The translations under genes and the position numbers were made by a program. This document shows positions 1-8,646 of a stretch of DNA of 64,000 nt, piece after piece. Source of the DNA: Roseicyclus salinarum (GTDB taxonomy: Bacteria; Pseudomonadota; Alphaproteobacteria; Rhodobacterales; Rhodobacteraceae); assembly GCF_029624655.1 (NCBI RefSeq), contig NZ_JARRSA010000017.1:1-64000 (forward strand), in the 5' to 3' direction. Numbering within the stretch: position 1 is the stretch's first letter; each line of letters begins with the position of its first letter. The notes under the pieces were generated by a model. It had not been told where the DNA came from. It searched no databases and saw only the letters and a list, made by a program, of their open reading frames with translations.

Positions 1-541
1 CGACGCCGCGGCCGCAGCCGCGCAGGCCGAGGCCGAGGCAGCCGCCGCCGAAGCCCGCGCCGAGGCCGCGCTGCAGCGCCTGCGCCTCGCCGTGGCCGAG
101 GGGGGATCCTTCGCCGACGCTCTTGGCTCTGTCGCCGAAGTGGCCGAAGTGCCCGAGGCGCTTTCGGCAGCCGCCGACAGCGGCGTGCCCGGTCTCGAGG
201 AGCTGCAGGAGAGCTTCCCCGCCGCCGCGCGCGACGCCCTTCCCGTCGCACTGCGCGAGACGGCCGGCGACGGCGCGATGGACCGCATCGGCGCCTTCCT
301 GCAGGGTCAGATTGGCGGCCGCTCCATCGAACCGCGCGAGGGCGACGACCCCGACGCCATCCTGTCCCGCGCGCAGGCCGCCGTCTCGGAGGGGGATCTG
401 CAAGCCGCGCTTGCCGAGATTTCCGCCCTGCCCGATGGCGCGCGCGCCGCGATGGCCGACTGGATCTCCGCCGCCGAAACCCGCGTCGCGGTCACCGACG
501 CGCTCGACACGGTGGCGCAGTCCGTCACCGGCGCGAACTGA
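1..541 (+). CDS. Mitofilin (Mic60)-like membrane protein, C-terminal part
   Basis: The window opens inside this gene, so only the last 179 codons are present (reading frame begins at base 2; stop TGA at 539-541). The visible start is an Ala/Glu-rich helical stretch typical of a coiled coil, followed by a helical domain resembling the C-terminal mitofilin domain of alphaproteobacterial Mic60 homologues (COG4223). In these bacteria such proteins are anchored in the inner membrane and help shape it; the gene usually lies just before hemY, as here (13 bp gap), after hemC/hemD. The membrane anchor would lie upstream of the window. The assignment rests on composition plus the hemY neighbour, so the family call is good but not certain. 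Confidence 0.75.
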   Translation, partial: DAAAAAAQAEAEAAAAEARAEAALQRLRLAVAEGGSFADALGSVAEVAEVPEALSAAADSGVPGLEELQESFPAAARDALPVALRETAGDGAMDRIGAFLQGQIGGRSIEPREGDDPDAILSRAQAAVSEGDLQAALAEISALPDGARAAMADWISAAETRVAVTDALDTVAQSVTGAN

Positions 542-554
542 GGGAGGCGGGATC

Positions 555-2099
555 ATGCTCTGGTCGTTGCTGAAAGTTCTGATCTTCATCGCCATCGTCG
601 CGGGTCTCGCCATTGGCGTGGGATACCTGACCGAGTTGGACGAGGCCGCCATGCTGACGGTCGCGGGGCGCGAATTCGTCCTGACGCCGATCATGGCAAT
701 CGTCCTCGCGCTGGTGCTGCTGCTGGCCGTATGGCTTCTGTTCAAGGCGGTCGCGCTTCTGGTCGCCACGCTGCGCTTCCTCAACGGCGACGAGACGGCG
801 ATCAGCCGTCACTTCAACCGCCGCGCCGAGCGCAAGGGGTTCGAGGCGCTGGCCGAGGGGATGATGGCGCTGGCCGCGGGCGAAGGGCGCCTGGCCATCC
901 GCAAGGCCGAGCGGGCCGAGAAATACCTGCACCGCCCCGAACTCACCAAGCTCATCCTTGCGCAGGGCGCCGAGATGACCGGCGACCGCAAGCTGGCGAT
1001 GGAGACCTACAAGGCTCTGGTCACGGACGATCGCACCCGTTTCGTGGGCGTGCGCGGCCTGATGAAGCAGAAGCTCGAGGCGGGCGACACCGACACGGCG
1101 CTGAAGCTGGCGGAGAAGGCCTTGGCGCTGCGCCCCCGGAACGAGGAGGTGCAGACGACGCTCCTGCAGCTTCAGGCCCGCCACGAGGACTGGGCGGGCG
1201 CACGCGCCACGCTGTCCAAGGCACTCAAGGCCGGCAACCTGCCGCGCGACCTGCACAAGCGGCGCGATGCGGTCCTCGCGCTCGCCCATGCCCGCGAGGC
1301 GATGGCGCAGGGCAAGATCGCCGAGGCCACGCGCGACGCGACCGAGGCCAACCGCCTCGCTCCCACGCTGGTGCCGGCCGCCGCGATGGCCACGCGTCTC
1401 GCCATCGCCGAAAAGAACCCGCGCAAGGCGGCCAAGATCCTCAAGGCCGCCTGGGCGAACGAGCCGCATCCCGACCTCGCCGCCGCCTTCGCCGAAATCG
1501 AGCCGAACGAGACGCCTGCCGCGCGGCTGAAGCGGTTCCAACCGCTTCTGGCGAAGCATCCCGGCCATCCCGAGACGAAGCTTCTGGAGGCCGAGCTTCA
1601 GATCGCGAGAGAGGACTTCCCGGCCGCCCGCCGCGCGCTGGGCGACCTGGCCGAGACGAAGCCGACGACGCGCTCGCTGACCATCATGGCAGCGATCGAG
1701 CGCGGGCAGGGCGCCGAGGACCGTGTCGTGCGCGCATGGCTCGCACGGGCCGTCACCGCGCCGCGAGGCCCTCAGTGGCTGTGCGGCAACTGCGGGCAGG
1801 TCCATGCGGAATGGCGCCCCGTCTGCGCGAATTGCGAAAGCTTCGACACCCTCGCATGGGCGGAAGCGCCGCAATCCGAGGCCGCCCTCGCCGGCCCCGC
1901 CCAGATGCTTCCGATGATCGTCGGCGCGCTGGAGGACCGGAGGGACACGCAGGCCGAGGACGCCGAAACGGTGGAGGACGCCACGCCGCCCGAGACGGAC
2001 GGCACGCGGGCGGCGGACGCCACGGCAGGCCCGGACGCGACGGGCGCGGAGCCTTCGGAAGACCGTTCTTCGGACACGGCGGCGGCCGAGCGAAATTAG
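555..2099 (+). CDS. hemY: HemY-family TPR membrane protein
   Basis: A 514-residue protein starting at the ATG that follows GGAGGCGGG. Two hydrophobic helices occupy roughly residues 5-25 and 43-70, matching the HemY N-terminal domain; the rest to about residue 400 is helical and TPR-like. HemY proteins of this type are inner-membrane proteins linked genetically to tetrapyrrole synthesis; they are unrelated to the enzyme of the same name in Gram-positives and their biochemical role is not settled. Near the end Cys410/413 and Cys424/427 form two CxxC pairs (CGNC and CANC), a likely zinc ribbon, followed by an acidic, low-complexity tail to residue 514. Probably co-transcribed with the mitofilin-like gene 13 bp upstream. 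Confidence 0.88.
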   Translation: MLWSLLKVLIFIAIVAGLAIGVGYLTELDEAAMLTVAGREFVLTPIMAIVLALVLLLAVWLLFKAVALLVATLRFLNGDETAISRHFNRRAERKGFEALAEGMMALAAGEGRLAIRKAERAEKYLHRPELTKLILAQGAEMTGDRKLAMETYKALVTDDRTRFVGVRGLMKQKLEAGDTDTALKLAEKALALRPRNEEVQTTLLQLQARHEDWAGARATLSKALKAGNLPRDLHKRRDAVLALAHAREAMAQGKIAEATRDATEANRLAPTLVPAAAMATRLAIAEKNPRKAAKILKAAWANEPHPDLAAAFAEIEPNETPAARLKRFQPLLAKHPGHPETKLLEAELQIAREDFPAARRALGDLAETKPTTRSLTIMAAIERGQGAEDRVVRAWLARAVTAPRGPQWLCGNCGQVHAEWRPVCANCESFDTLAWAEAPQSEAALAGPAQMLPMIVGALEDRRDTQAEDAETVEDATPPETDGTRAADATAGPDATGAEPSEDRSSDTAAAERN

Positions 2100-2140
2100 G
2101 TCTCGCCAAGCGGCGCGGCCCTTGCTATGTCGCGCCCCGT

Positions 2141-2216
2141 GCCGGTGTAGCTCAGCTGGTAGAGCAACGCATTCGTAATGCGTGGGTCGGGGGTTCGAGT
2201 CCCTTCACCGGCACCA
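2141..2216 (+). tRNA. tRNA-Thr (anticodon CGT)
   Basis: A 76-nt cloverleaf including encoded CCA. The acceptor stem pairs GCCGGTG with CACCGGC; the anticodon stem ACGCA/TGCGT encloses the loop TTCGTAA, giving anticodon CGT at 2174-2176 (reads ACG, Thr). The T-arm holds GGTTCGAGTCC. No integrase or att-like duplication is seen next to it. Confidence 0.97.
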
Positions 2217-2459
2217 TCCTTCCAAAGACGCCGATCCCCCTCGCGGGATGTGTCCGCGCTTCCGGAGCGGCGGCGATCTTCGCCGGGCTCAGGTGTGGCG
2301 TCGGCCTGCACGCGGCATTCGTCGCGGAGGACGCCGCCCGTGAGCTTGGAAATGTTGGCCCCCGGCCGGCTTCGCGACCAGTTTCCTTAACTTTGATAAA
2401 GGTTCGGAATTATTGGATTTGGTAATCTCCTCCCGTGCAACCACAGGAGACTTATCCAG

Positions 2460-2930
2460 ATGAAGCGTATCCTGGTCATGGGCGCGACGCTGGCCGCTGC
2501 GGGCGTCGTCGCGGGGGTGGCGTCGGCCGAAACGGTCGGCGTCAGCCGTTGCGACAGCCAGATCGACGGCGGCTATTTCGCGCCCGGCCTGATGACGGTG
2601 GATGCCTCGGGCAACCGCCAGTTCTTCCCGGTGGGAGAGAACGACCTTACCGAAGCCATCGTGTTCGAGAGGGCGCTTGCCTTCGCATGGGTCGAGGCCC
2701 AGGGCCTGTTCCCCGAGGGCACGGTTTTCACGGACTATGACGGCTACATCTGCGGCGTGGCCAGCGAAGATGCGGGGAACCGGGGCGGAAACGATGCCGG
2801 GACCGACAGCGACAGCGATGGCGACGACACGTCCACTGACCCAGACGACGACGGCTCGGACGACGGTGACGACCGGGGCAACCGGAACCAGAACGAGAAC
2901 AGGAACGAAAACAGGAACACCGGCGGCTGA
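2460..2930 (+). CDS. Small secreted protein with Asp-rich, Asn/Arg-ending tail
   Basis: A 156-residue protein preceded by AGGAGA at good spacing. Residues 1-23 form a signal peptide ending in VASA before Glu24. The central part (about 24-100) holds two cysteines (Cys31, and a second in YICG near residue 98) that could form a disulfide. From about residue 105 the sequence becomes low complexity: a Gly/Asn stretch, then a strongly acidic Asp/Ser run, then alternating Asn/Arg/Glu. The acidic run could bind divalent cations or keep the protein soluble in saline surroundings; this is inference. I do not recognise the family. It stands alone between a tRNA and a convergent signalling block. Confidence 0.75.
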   Translation: MKRILVMGATLAAAGVVAGVASAETVGVSRCDSQIDGGYFAPGLMTVDASGNRQFFPVGENDLTEAIVFERALAFAWVEAQGLFPEGTVFTDYDGYICGVASEDAGNRGGNDAGTDSDSDGDDTSTDPDDDGSDDGDDRGNRNQNENRNENRNTGG

Positions 2931-2947
2931 GACCGGTGGCACCCACC

Positions 2948-2971
2948 CCTCGCCGGTCAGGTCCGGCGAGG
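2948..2971. terminator. Candidate bidirectional hairpin between convergent genes
   Basis: A perfect 9-bp inverted repeat, CCTCGCCGG then CCGGCGAGG, with a 6-nt loop, lies in the 60-bp gap between the convergent secreted-protein gene and the Hpt gene. The position suits a shared terminator, but there is no clear T-run on either side. Confidence 0.4.
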
Positions 2972-2990
2972 CCAGGTCAGGCGGATCGCC

Positions 2991-3329
2991 TCAGGCTTCC
3001 TCGTCGAGGACGCGCTCCATCTCGTCGAGGAAGGCGTCGATGATCGGGCGCGAGGCATCCCAGCTTGGGGTTCTGCCCGGTGACATGAGGCGCTCCACCT
3101 CGAGCGCGCGGGCGCCCAGCGCCGCATAGCCGAAAGTCGCGGCCACGCCGACGGTCTTGTGGGCGTGCTGCGCGATCTCGGCCCGCTCGGCTTCGGTGGG
3201 GCAGATGCTTTCGGCACCGGCGAGGATGCACTCGATGGTCATGCAACGGTCCGCGACACGCTCGAGGAAACCTGCGCGCAGATCTTCGAGACCGGCCTTC
3301 ATTCTGATGGTGGCTGCGGTGACGGTCAC
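2991..3329 (-). CDS. Hpt domain phosphotransfer protein
   Basis: A 112-residue helical protein consisting only of a histidine-phosphotransfer domain. The segment AHKTVGVAATFG (residues 56-67) fits the Hpt pattern AHxxKGxAxxxG with His57 as the phosphorylated residue, although the usual Lys before Gly is Val. It is the last gene of a minus-strand signalling block (CHASE-type kinase, PAS kinase, receiver, receiver-GGDEF-like), 36 bp after the receiver-GGDEF-like gene. That order suggests it carries phosphate between one of the kinases and a receiver, but partners cannot be proved from sequence. Confidence 0.85.
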   Translation of the reverse strand: MTVTAATIRMKAGLEDLRAGFLERVADRCMTIECILAGAESICPTEAERAEIAQHAHKTVGVAATFGYAALGARALEVERLMSPGRTPSWDASRPIIDAFLDEMERVLDEEA

Positions 3330-3365
3330 GGCGAAAGCTCCTCCTGGTGACGAGGCGGGACGGGA

Positions 3366-4304
3366 TCAGGCGCTGGTGGCAAGGCCGAGGTTCTTGGCTT
3401 TCACGCTCGCGATCGCCTCGTCGATGATCCGCGTGGGCGACCCGAGCTGCATTGCGCGGATGTTTATCGGCGGACCGACCGAGATGGTGGGCAGCTGGAT
3501 GTCGAGATCGCGGTAGATCTCCTGGAATTCCATGATGTACTCGCGCAACTGCGCGGCCAGCAGTTCGGGATCCTGTATCTCGGCGCGGGGCAGCAGGCAG
3601 ACGAAGACGCCGCCGCCCGCATAGGCGATCATCCGGTTCGTCGGCTTCAGGCAATCCGCGAGGCAAGTGGCCACGTCGATCATCACCTCGCCGAAGACGT
3701 AGCCGCCCTCGAGGTCGTGGATCTGGCGCGCATTGGTCACGCGAACGCCGACCGCACAGACCGAAAGCGCCCGGAACATCCCGAGGGTCTTGAGGTAGTT
3801 GCCCATCGCGAAGAGATCGATGGCGCCGTCCACGCGCTTCAGCGGGATGCCGTCCATGAACCCGTAGGAGGGCGCTGCGAAAGCGTCGGTGCCAGGGCTG
3901 GAAAGGGCGATCTGCGCGCGCAGGCGTTCGCTGACCAGCCGCTCGATCACGCCCAGCCGGGCCTTGATCTCGACCGCGTCCACGGGCTTGGTCAGGTAGT
4001 CGGTCGCGCCAGCGGCGAACGCGGCGTCGATATGCTCGCGGTCGCCCATCGCGGTGTTCATGATGACGGGCGTGTCGCGGTATTCCTCGATCGAACGGAT
4101 CTTGCGGCACAGCGCGATCCCGTTCATCTCGGGCATCTGGATGTCGAGAATGAAGCAGTCGAACCCGGCGGGCGTCTTCTCGATCAGGTCGAGCGCCTCC
4201 TGGCCGGACCCGGCCAGCACGAGGTCCTCGTGACCGAGACCCTGAAGGACCGTCTGGAACACGGCGAGGAAATCGGGATCGTCATCTACTGCAAGAATTT
4301 TCAT
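3366..4304 (-). CDS. Response regulator with degenerate GGDEF output domain
   Basis: I chose the ATG at 4304 (MKILAVDDD), giving 312 residues; an in-frame ATG at 4346 would add 14 unconvincing residues. Residues 1-120 are a receiver: acidic triad Asp7-9, phosphoacceptor Asp54, and the conserved Lys in YLTKP. The C-terminal half aligns with GGDEF domains, yet the signature reads GGGVF at residues 230-234 and the substrate-binding FD..K..ND region is also altered. The domain should therefore not make cyclic di-GMP; it may bind a ligand or partner instead. The Hpt gene follows 36 bp downstream, suggesting one transcript. Confidence 0.85.
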   Translation of the reverse strand: MKILAVDDDPDFLAVFQTVLQGLGHEDLVLAGSGQEALDLIEKTPAGFDCFILDIQMPEMNGIALCRKIRSIEEYRDTPVIMNTAMGDREHIDAAFAAGATDYLTKPVDAVEIKARLGVIERLVSERLRAQIALSSPGTDAFAAPSYGFMDGIPLKRVDGAIDLFAMGNYLKTLGMFRALSVCAVGVRVTNARQIHDLEGGYVFGEVMIDVATCLADCLKPTNRMIAYAGGGVFVCLLPRAEIQDPELLAAQLREYIMEFQEIYRDLDIQLPTISVGPPINIRAMQLGSPTRIIDEAIASVKAKNLGLATSA

Positions 4305-4420
4305 TGCCGAAACCCATCTGCGGGGCGGAACACGGTTTGCATCCAAAGACCCATCAATTTGAATCGGTATCGATTAAAGCTGTCGGAAATTAGGCATAAC
4401 TGGGGTCATGCAAGGCCTGC

Positions 4421-4801
4421 TCAGAGCCGCGCCCACGCGGTCCTGATCTGCGCCCCGAGCGTCATCGGATCGAACGGCTTGGTCACGACATCGAGCGCGC
4501 CGCGGTCGCGCAGGTCGCTGGTGACGCGGCTTTCGGCCTTCGCCGTCACGAAGATGACGGGGATGTCCGCACGCCCGGGTCGCGTACGGATGCTTTCCCA
4601 CAATTCGGGCCCGGTCATGCCGGGCATCATCACGTCCAGAAGCAGGAGGTCGGGCTGCGTCTCGTCCACGGCTTCGAGCGCCGCGGGACCGGAATCGAAC
4701 TGACGCAGCTCGAAATCATCCACGATCTGAAGCGCCATCCGCGTGATCTCGAGGATGTCGCCGTCATCATCGACGTGCAGGATCTTCTTCAGTTCTCGCA
4801 T
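4421..4801 (-). CDS. Single-domain response regulator (receiver only)
   Basis: A stand-alone receiver of about 126 residues from the ATG at 4801; an in-frame ATG at 4822 would add seven residues and is equally possible. Asp11-13 form the acidic pocket, Asp56 (in LLLLDVMMPG) is the phosphoacceptor, Thr85 and Lys107 (TKPFDP) complete the active site. No output domain is present, so it probably signals by protein contact or feeds a phosphorelay. It follows the PAS kinase gene directly and most likely is its cognate receiver. It closely resembles the receiver at 54793-55185, which also follows a kinase and ends in the same KPFDPMTL style. Confidence 0.92.
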   Translation of the reverse strand: MRELKKILHVDDDGDILEITRMALQIVDDFELRQFDSGPAALEAVDETQPDLLLLDVMMPGMTGPELWESIRTRPGRADIPVIFVTAKAESRVTSDLRDRGALDVVTKPFDPMTLGAQIRTAWARL

Positions 4802-4838
4802 GGTGGTTTTTCTCGCGTCCATCCCGTCCGGCGAGCGG

Positions 4839-6515
4839 TCAGGCGACACTGGCCGCCTGATCCACCGTGTGAAGGCCGGCGGCAAATTCCTTTTCCAGTT
4901 CGAAATAGAAGACGGATCCCTTCCCGACCTCGGTCTCGAACGCGATGTGTCCCTTGTGGCGCGCCATGATCTCGCGGCAGATCGCGAGGCCGAGGCCGGT
5001 GCCCTGCTGCTTCTTGGAGTCGACGCCTTCCACCTGGGTGAAGCTGTCGAACAGGGTCTTGCGCGCATCTTCGGGGATGCCGGGACCGCTGTCCTCGACG
5101 CAGACGCGCCAGACCTCGCCGCGATCCTCGATCCGCAACGCGATGCTGGAACCCGGCGGCGAGAACTTCGCGGCATTCGACATGAGGTTCGACAGGACCT
5201 GCATCAGGCGATCGGGATCGCCGTTGACGAAGGCCGGCAGGGCCGGGTCCTCGACCACGAAGCGCACCTCGCATTCCGCCGCGAAGGCCGCGTTCGCCTC
5301 GGAGGCCTCGGCCAACAGGTCGCGCAGGTCGACCTTGCGCGGCGCGATCGCTATCTCGCCCGAGGAAAGCTTCTCGAGCACCAGGATGTCGTTGACGATC
5401 GCGAGCAGCCGGTCGCTGTTGCGCCGGGCCACGTTGACCATCCGCGCGGCGTCGCGCGACAGCTCGCCCACGACGCCCGACTCCATCAGGCGCAAGGCCC
5501 CCTTGATCGAGGTCAGCGGCGTGCGCAGTTCGTGGCTGACGGTGGCGACGGAGCTGAGCTTCAGGTGCTCGGCCTTCTTGCGCGCAGAGATGTCGCGCAC
5601 GACCGACACGAGATTACGCCTTCCATCCGGCCCGCAATCGACGTGGGTCAGGATTTCGACGGGGCCCGCCATGTGATCGATCTCGATCCTCGAGATGTCC
5701 GTCTCGCCGGACAGGAGCGGGGCGATGTGGCGGCGGAACCGGCTTTTCTCGTCGTCCGTGAAGAAGTCGGACAGGGTGGCGCCACGAAGCACGCCAAGCG
5801 GCTGGCGCAGGCGTTCGCGCCCCTTCGCGTTGACGTAGGTGATGCGGAAGGTCTTGGCGTCGTAGATGTAGACCTCGTCGGGAAGCCCCTCGACGACCGC
5901 GTTCCGCCCCTCCTCCGCGCCTTCGGCCATTGCGCCCGAAAGGTCGGTCCGGATGGTGATCGTGTTCTCGAAGGCGCCGGTGTCGTCGAACCTTGGCAGG
6001 ACGGTGGTCTCCATGGCGATCAGGCGCCCGTCCTTCGCCCGGATGCGCTCGGTGCCCTTCCAGATCTGCCCCTTCGAGACGATCTCGCGGACGCGGTCGC
6101 TTTCGGTCTGGCCGGCCTCGCCGGGGAAAAGCATCGTGGGCTTGCGGTTCATCACCTCTTCCGGAGCGTAGCCCAGCGTGTTCACGAAGTTCTCATTGAC
6201 CAGCAGGATGGTTCCGTCGGGCTGCGCGACGCTGACGATGGTGTGCTCGTTCAGCGCCTGCTCCCGGAGGTAGATCGCGAGATCGCGCGCCGCGATCACG
6301 CGCTTGGCGGCGGCGTTGGGCTTGGCAAAGGACAGGCTGACGACGGTCACGAGCGCGACGACCGCCGATGTCACGACGAACAGGACGACGAACCCCTGCA
6401 GGCCCAGCGCGCTGATGCTGGGGGCCCATGACACGACGAACATCGTGACCACGAAAGAGATCGTGACGTCACTGAGCACCAGCGTCAGGGAGGACATCGC
6501 TTTCATCTTCGTCAT
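4839..6515 (-). CDS. PAS-domain membrane histidine kinase
   Basis: About 558 residues from the ATG at 6515. Two membrane helices span roughly residues 8-30 and 38-60 (LVLSDVTISFVVTMFVVSW and the following hydrophobic block). Two PAS domains follow, the first with NENFVNTLGYAPEEV, then HisKA with His328 in SHELRTPLTS and a HATPase domain with an N-box (NLMSNAAKF), DSGPGIP and GTGLGLAI. It is a non-hybrid kinase; the downstream lone receiver (17-38 bp away) is the likely phosphate acceptor. The longer open frame to 6854 runs antisense to the neighbouring kinase region and has no kinase features, so I do not use it. It resembles the C-terminal half of the kinase at 51600-54806. Confidence 0.93.
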   Translation of the reverse strand: MTKMKAMSSLTLVLSDVTISFVVTMFVVSWAPSISALGLQGFVVLFVVTSAVVALVTVVSLSFAKPNAAAKRVIAARDLAIYLREQALNEHTIVSVAQPDGTILLVNENFVNTLGYAPEEVMNRKPTMLFPGEAGQTESDRVREIVSKGQIWKGTERIRAKDGRLIAMETTVLPRFDDTGAFENTITIRTDLSGAMAEGAEEGRNAVVEGLPDEVYIYDAKTFRITYVNAKGRERLRQPLGVLRGATLSDFFTDDEKSRFRRHIAPLLSGETDISRIEIDHMAGPVEILTHVDCGPDGRRNLVSVVRDISARKKAEHLKLSSVATVSHELRTPLTSIKGALRLMESGVVGELSRDAARMVNVARRNSDRLLAIVNDILVLEKLSSGEIAIAPRKVDLRDLLAEASEANAAFAAECEVRFVVEDPALPAFVNGDPDRLMQVLSNLMSNAAKFSPPGSSIALRIEDRGEVWRVCVEDSGPGIPEDARKTLFDSFTQVEGVDSKKQQGTGLGLAICREIMARHKGHIAFETEVGKGSVFYFELEKEFAAGLHTVDQAASVA

Positions 6516-6571
6516 TGACAGGCCCAAGGCTGGAAACGCGGTCTGTGTCGCCCGCGCGCCGACAGAACATG

Positions 6572-6597
6572 GCCCGAAAATTGAGGAAAATTCGGGC
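6572..6597. other. Inverted repeat between two kinase genes
   Basis: GCCCGAA and TTCGGGC form a 7-bp stem with a 12-nt A/T-rich loop in the 148-bp spacer between the two minus-strand kinase genes. It could attenuate or end the upstream transcript, or be an operator. There is no T-run, so the role is uncertain. Nothing else is evident in this spacer. Confidence 0.35.
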
Positions 6598-6663
6598 TTA
6601 AATAAGACACAACCGGCAACACATACGGGCATTGTTGAGGGAAGCGGGTGTCTGTTCCGGGGC

Positions 6664-8646
6664 TCAATCGGGCCGTCGATGGGTGCGCAACTCCAGTCGG
6701 AAGACGCTGCCTTTTCCGAGCTCGCTCTTCGCCTCGAGACGCCCCCCCTGCAGCTCCGCAAGCTCGCGCGCGATGGCAAGTCCGAGGCCGACGCCGCCAT
6801 GCCTGCGGCTATCGGAATGGTCGGCCTGCCGGAAACGGTCGAAGATGAACCCAAGGTTGTCCTCGGCGATGCCGCAACCCGTGTCCTCGACCTCGACCCA
6901 CGTGCGATCCGGCCCGCCGACGGCGCGCACCGTCACGCGCCCGGCCTCGGTGAACTTCAGGGCGTTGTCCATGAGATTGAACAGGATCTGGCGCAGGCGC
7001 ATCGGATCCGCGACGACCTCGGTGCAATCGGTCTCGACGCTCAGGGCGACGCCCTTGCGCCTCGCGATCGGGCAGAACTGCTCGATCACGTCCCGCACGA
7101 GCGGGCCAAGCGGGATGACATGAGCGTTCAACCTGAAGTTGCCGTCTTCGAGCGATGCGAGATCGAGGATGCCCGAGATCAGGTGCAGGAGGTGCTGCCC
7201 GGACCTGTCGATCTGGTCGGCGTGACGGACGATCTCGGCCCTCAACGCCTCGAGCTGGATCAGCGCGGTGGCCCGGTCGCCCTCCTCGATCGCCTGCTTC
7301 AGCGCGACAAAGCCCGGCATGGTCTCGGGGTGCCCGAGAAACGCGTTGTAGCCAAGCACGACGGTCAGGGGCGTGCGCAATTCGTGGCTGACGGTGTTGA
7401 GGAACGTGGTCTTCGCGGCGTTCGCCGCCTCGGACCGCTGAAGCGCCTGTTTCAGCGCGGTGATGTCCACGCGGAAGCCCACGATGCTCCCCGAGGGGGT
7501 CCTCCGCTCGACCACGCGCGTCCAGCGGCCGCCGGCCAGTTCCTGCTCGATCGGGTCGCCGGGATCGCGGTGCTGCTCGAGACGCTCTTCGATCCAGTCC
7601 TCCTCGCGGCCGATGGCATCGACGAACTGGCCCGAGTGGGCCGCGTGGCGTATGATGTCCTCGAACCGCGCGCCTTTACTGATGGCGCCCGCCGCCTCGG
7701 CGTAGAACTCCTTGTACTTTCCGTTGAACATCAGCAGGCGGTCGTCGACGTCGAACAGCGCGAAGGCGTCCTCGAGCGCCTCGATCGCCTCGGCAAGCTG
7801 GGTCTCGGCCCTCTGCTTCCTGCCAAACGCCCAACTGAGCGCCCAGGTCAGCGTGAGGACGGCGACGGCGATCGCGGCGACGATCGCCCACATCCGGTTC
7901 GACGTCGGCGAGACCGTGGCCCAGCCGCCCACGGGCATCGCCGAGACGCTCCAGCGGACCCCCGGCCCGGTGACGGCGGTCCGCATGGGCGCGGCGTCCT
8001 CGGTCATGTCGGGGCCGAACAGGAGGGCACCCCGCGAGTCGTGCACCGAGATCGCGATCGTGGGCGGCACCCGGTCGAGGCCCGCCTCCTCGAAGAGACG
8101 CCGGGCATCGATGGCCAGCGAGATCACGCCCCAGGTCTCAAGCCCGTCCTGCGGCGCCGCAGGATCCGGCACGGCGGCGCGGGTGATGAAGCCCAGACCC
8201 CCCTGCACCAGCTCGAACGGTCCAGTGAGGATCGTCTGCCCGGTGCCGATCGCCTGCTCGACGCCCGGCCAGAAATCGGGTCGCGCCGCGAGGTCGAGGC
8301 CGATCGCGGCCCTGTTCGGTTCTTCGGGGTAGACGTATTCGATGACGAAGCCGGGCGCGGCGGCGACGTTGATGACGTCCGGCGCACTTCTCGTGAGCTG
8401 GCCCACGAGTTCCACGAAACGGCTGCGCGACAATTCCGCATCGGCGAGAAATGCGGCCGTCACGCCTTCCGAAATCAGGATCTTCTCCGCGATCTCGCGT
8501 TCGATCGCGGCGGCGGCGGCCGCGCTCATGCGCGTCATCTGAAGCTGCTCGCGGGCGCGATGGCGCTCGGCTGCCATGGCATCGAGCCCGATCCCGACGG
8601 CGAGAGCGACGAGGACGATCGCTATGTATCTGCCATTCCGATCCAT
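6664..8646 (-). CDS. CHASE-type sensor histidine kinase with PAS domain
   Basis: About 660 residues from the ATG at 8646 (a GTG at 8673 would add nine). A first membrane helix near residues 6-25 and a second near 270-290 enclose a roughly 240-residue periplasmic region that fits the CHASE family (EYVYPEEPNRAAIGLDL resembles its core). A PAS_7-like domain follows (FALFDVDDRLLMFNGKYKEFY), then HisKA with His421 in SHELRTPL, and HATPase motifs NLMDNALKF, DTGCGIA and GVGLGLAI. CHASE domains sense extracellular small molecules; the ligand is unknown. No receiver is fused. It lies upstream of the PAS kinase-receiver-Hpt genes and may feed the same relay. Confidence 0.92.
   Translation of the reverse strand: MDRNGRYIAIVLVALAVGIGLDAMAAERHRAREQLQMTRMSAAAAAAIEREIAEKILISEGVTAAFLADAELSRSRFVELVGQLTRSAPDVINVAAAPGFVIEYVYPEEPNRAAIGLDLAARPDFWPGVEQAIGTGQTILTGPFELVQGGLGFITRAAVPDPAAPQDGLETWGVISLAIDARRLFEEAGLDRVPPTIAISVHDSRGALLFGPDMTEDAAPMRTAVTGPGVRWSVSAMPVGGWATVSPTSNRMWAIVAAIAVAVLTLTWALSWAFGRKQRAETQLAEAIEALEDAFALFDVDDRLLMFNGKYKEFYAEAAGAISKGARFEDIIRHAAHSGQFVDAIGREEDWIEERLEQHRDPGDPIEQELAGGRWTRVVERRTPSGSIVGFRVDITALKQALQRSEAANAAKTTFLNTVSHELRTPLTVVLGYNAFLGHPETMPGFVALKQAIEEGDRATALIQLEALRAEIVRHADQIDRSGQHLLHLISGILDLASLEDGNFRLNAHVIPLGPLVRDVIEQFCPIARRKGVALSVETDCTEVVADPMRLRQILFNLMDNALKFTEAGRVTVRAVGGPDRTWVEVEDTGCGIAEDNLGFIFDRFRQADHSDSRRHGGVGLGLAIARELAELQGGRLEAKSELGKGSVFRLELRTHRRPD

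Noticed and set aside
2141-2460. Integration site at tRNA-Thr
   Set aside because: No integrase, no duplicated tRNA 3' end and no change in gene content next to it.
3717-4703. 328-codon plus-strand frame antisense to the response regulators
   Set aside because: Antisense shadow of two well-supported receiver genes.
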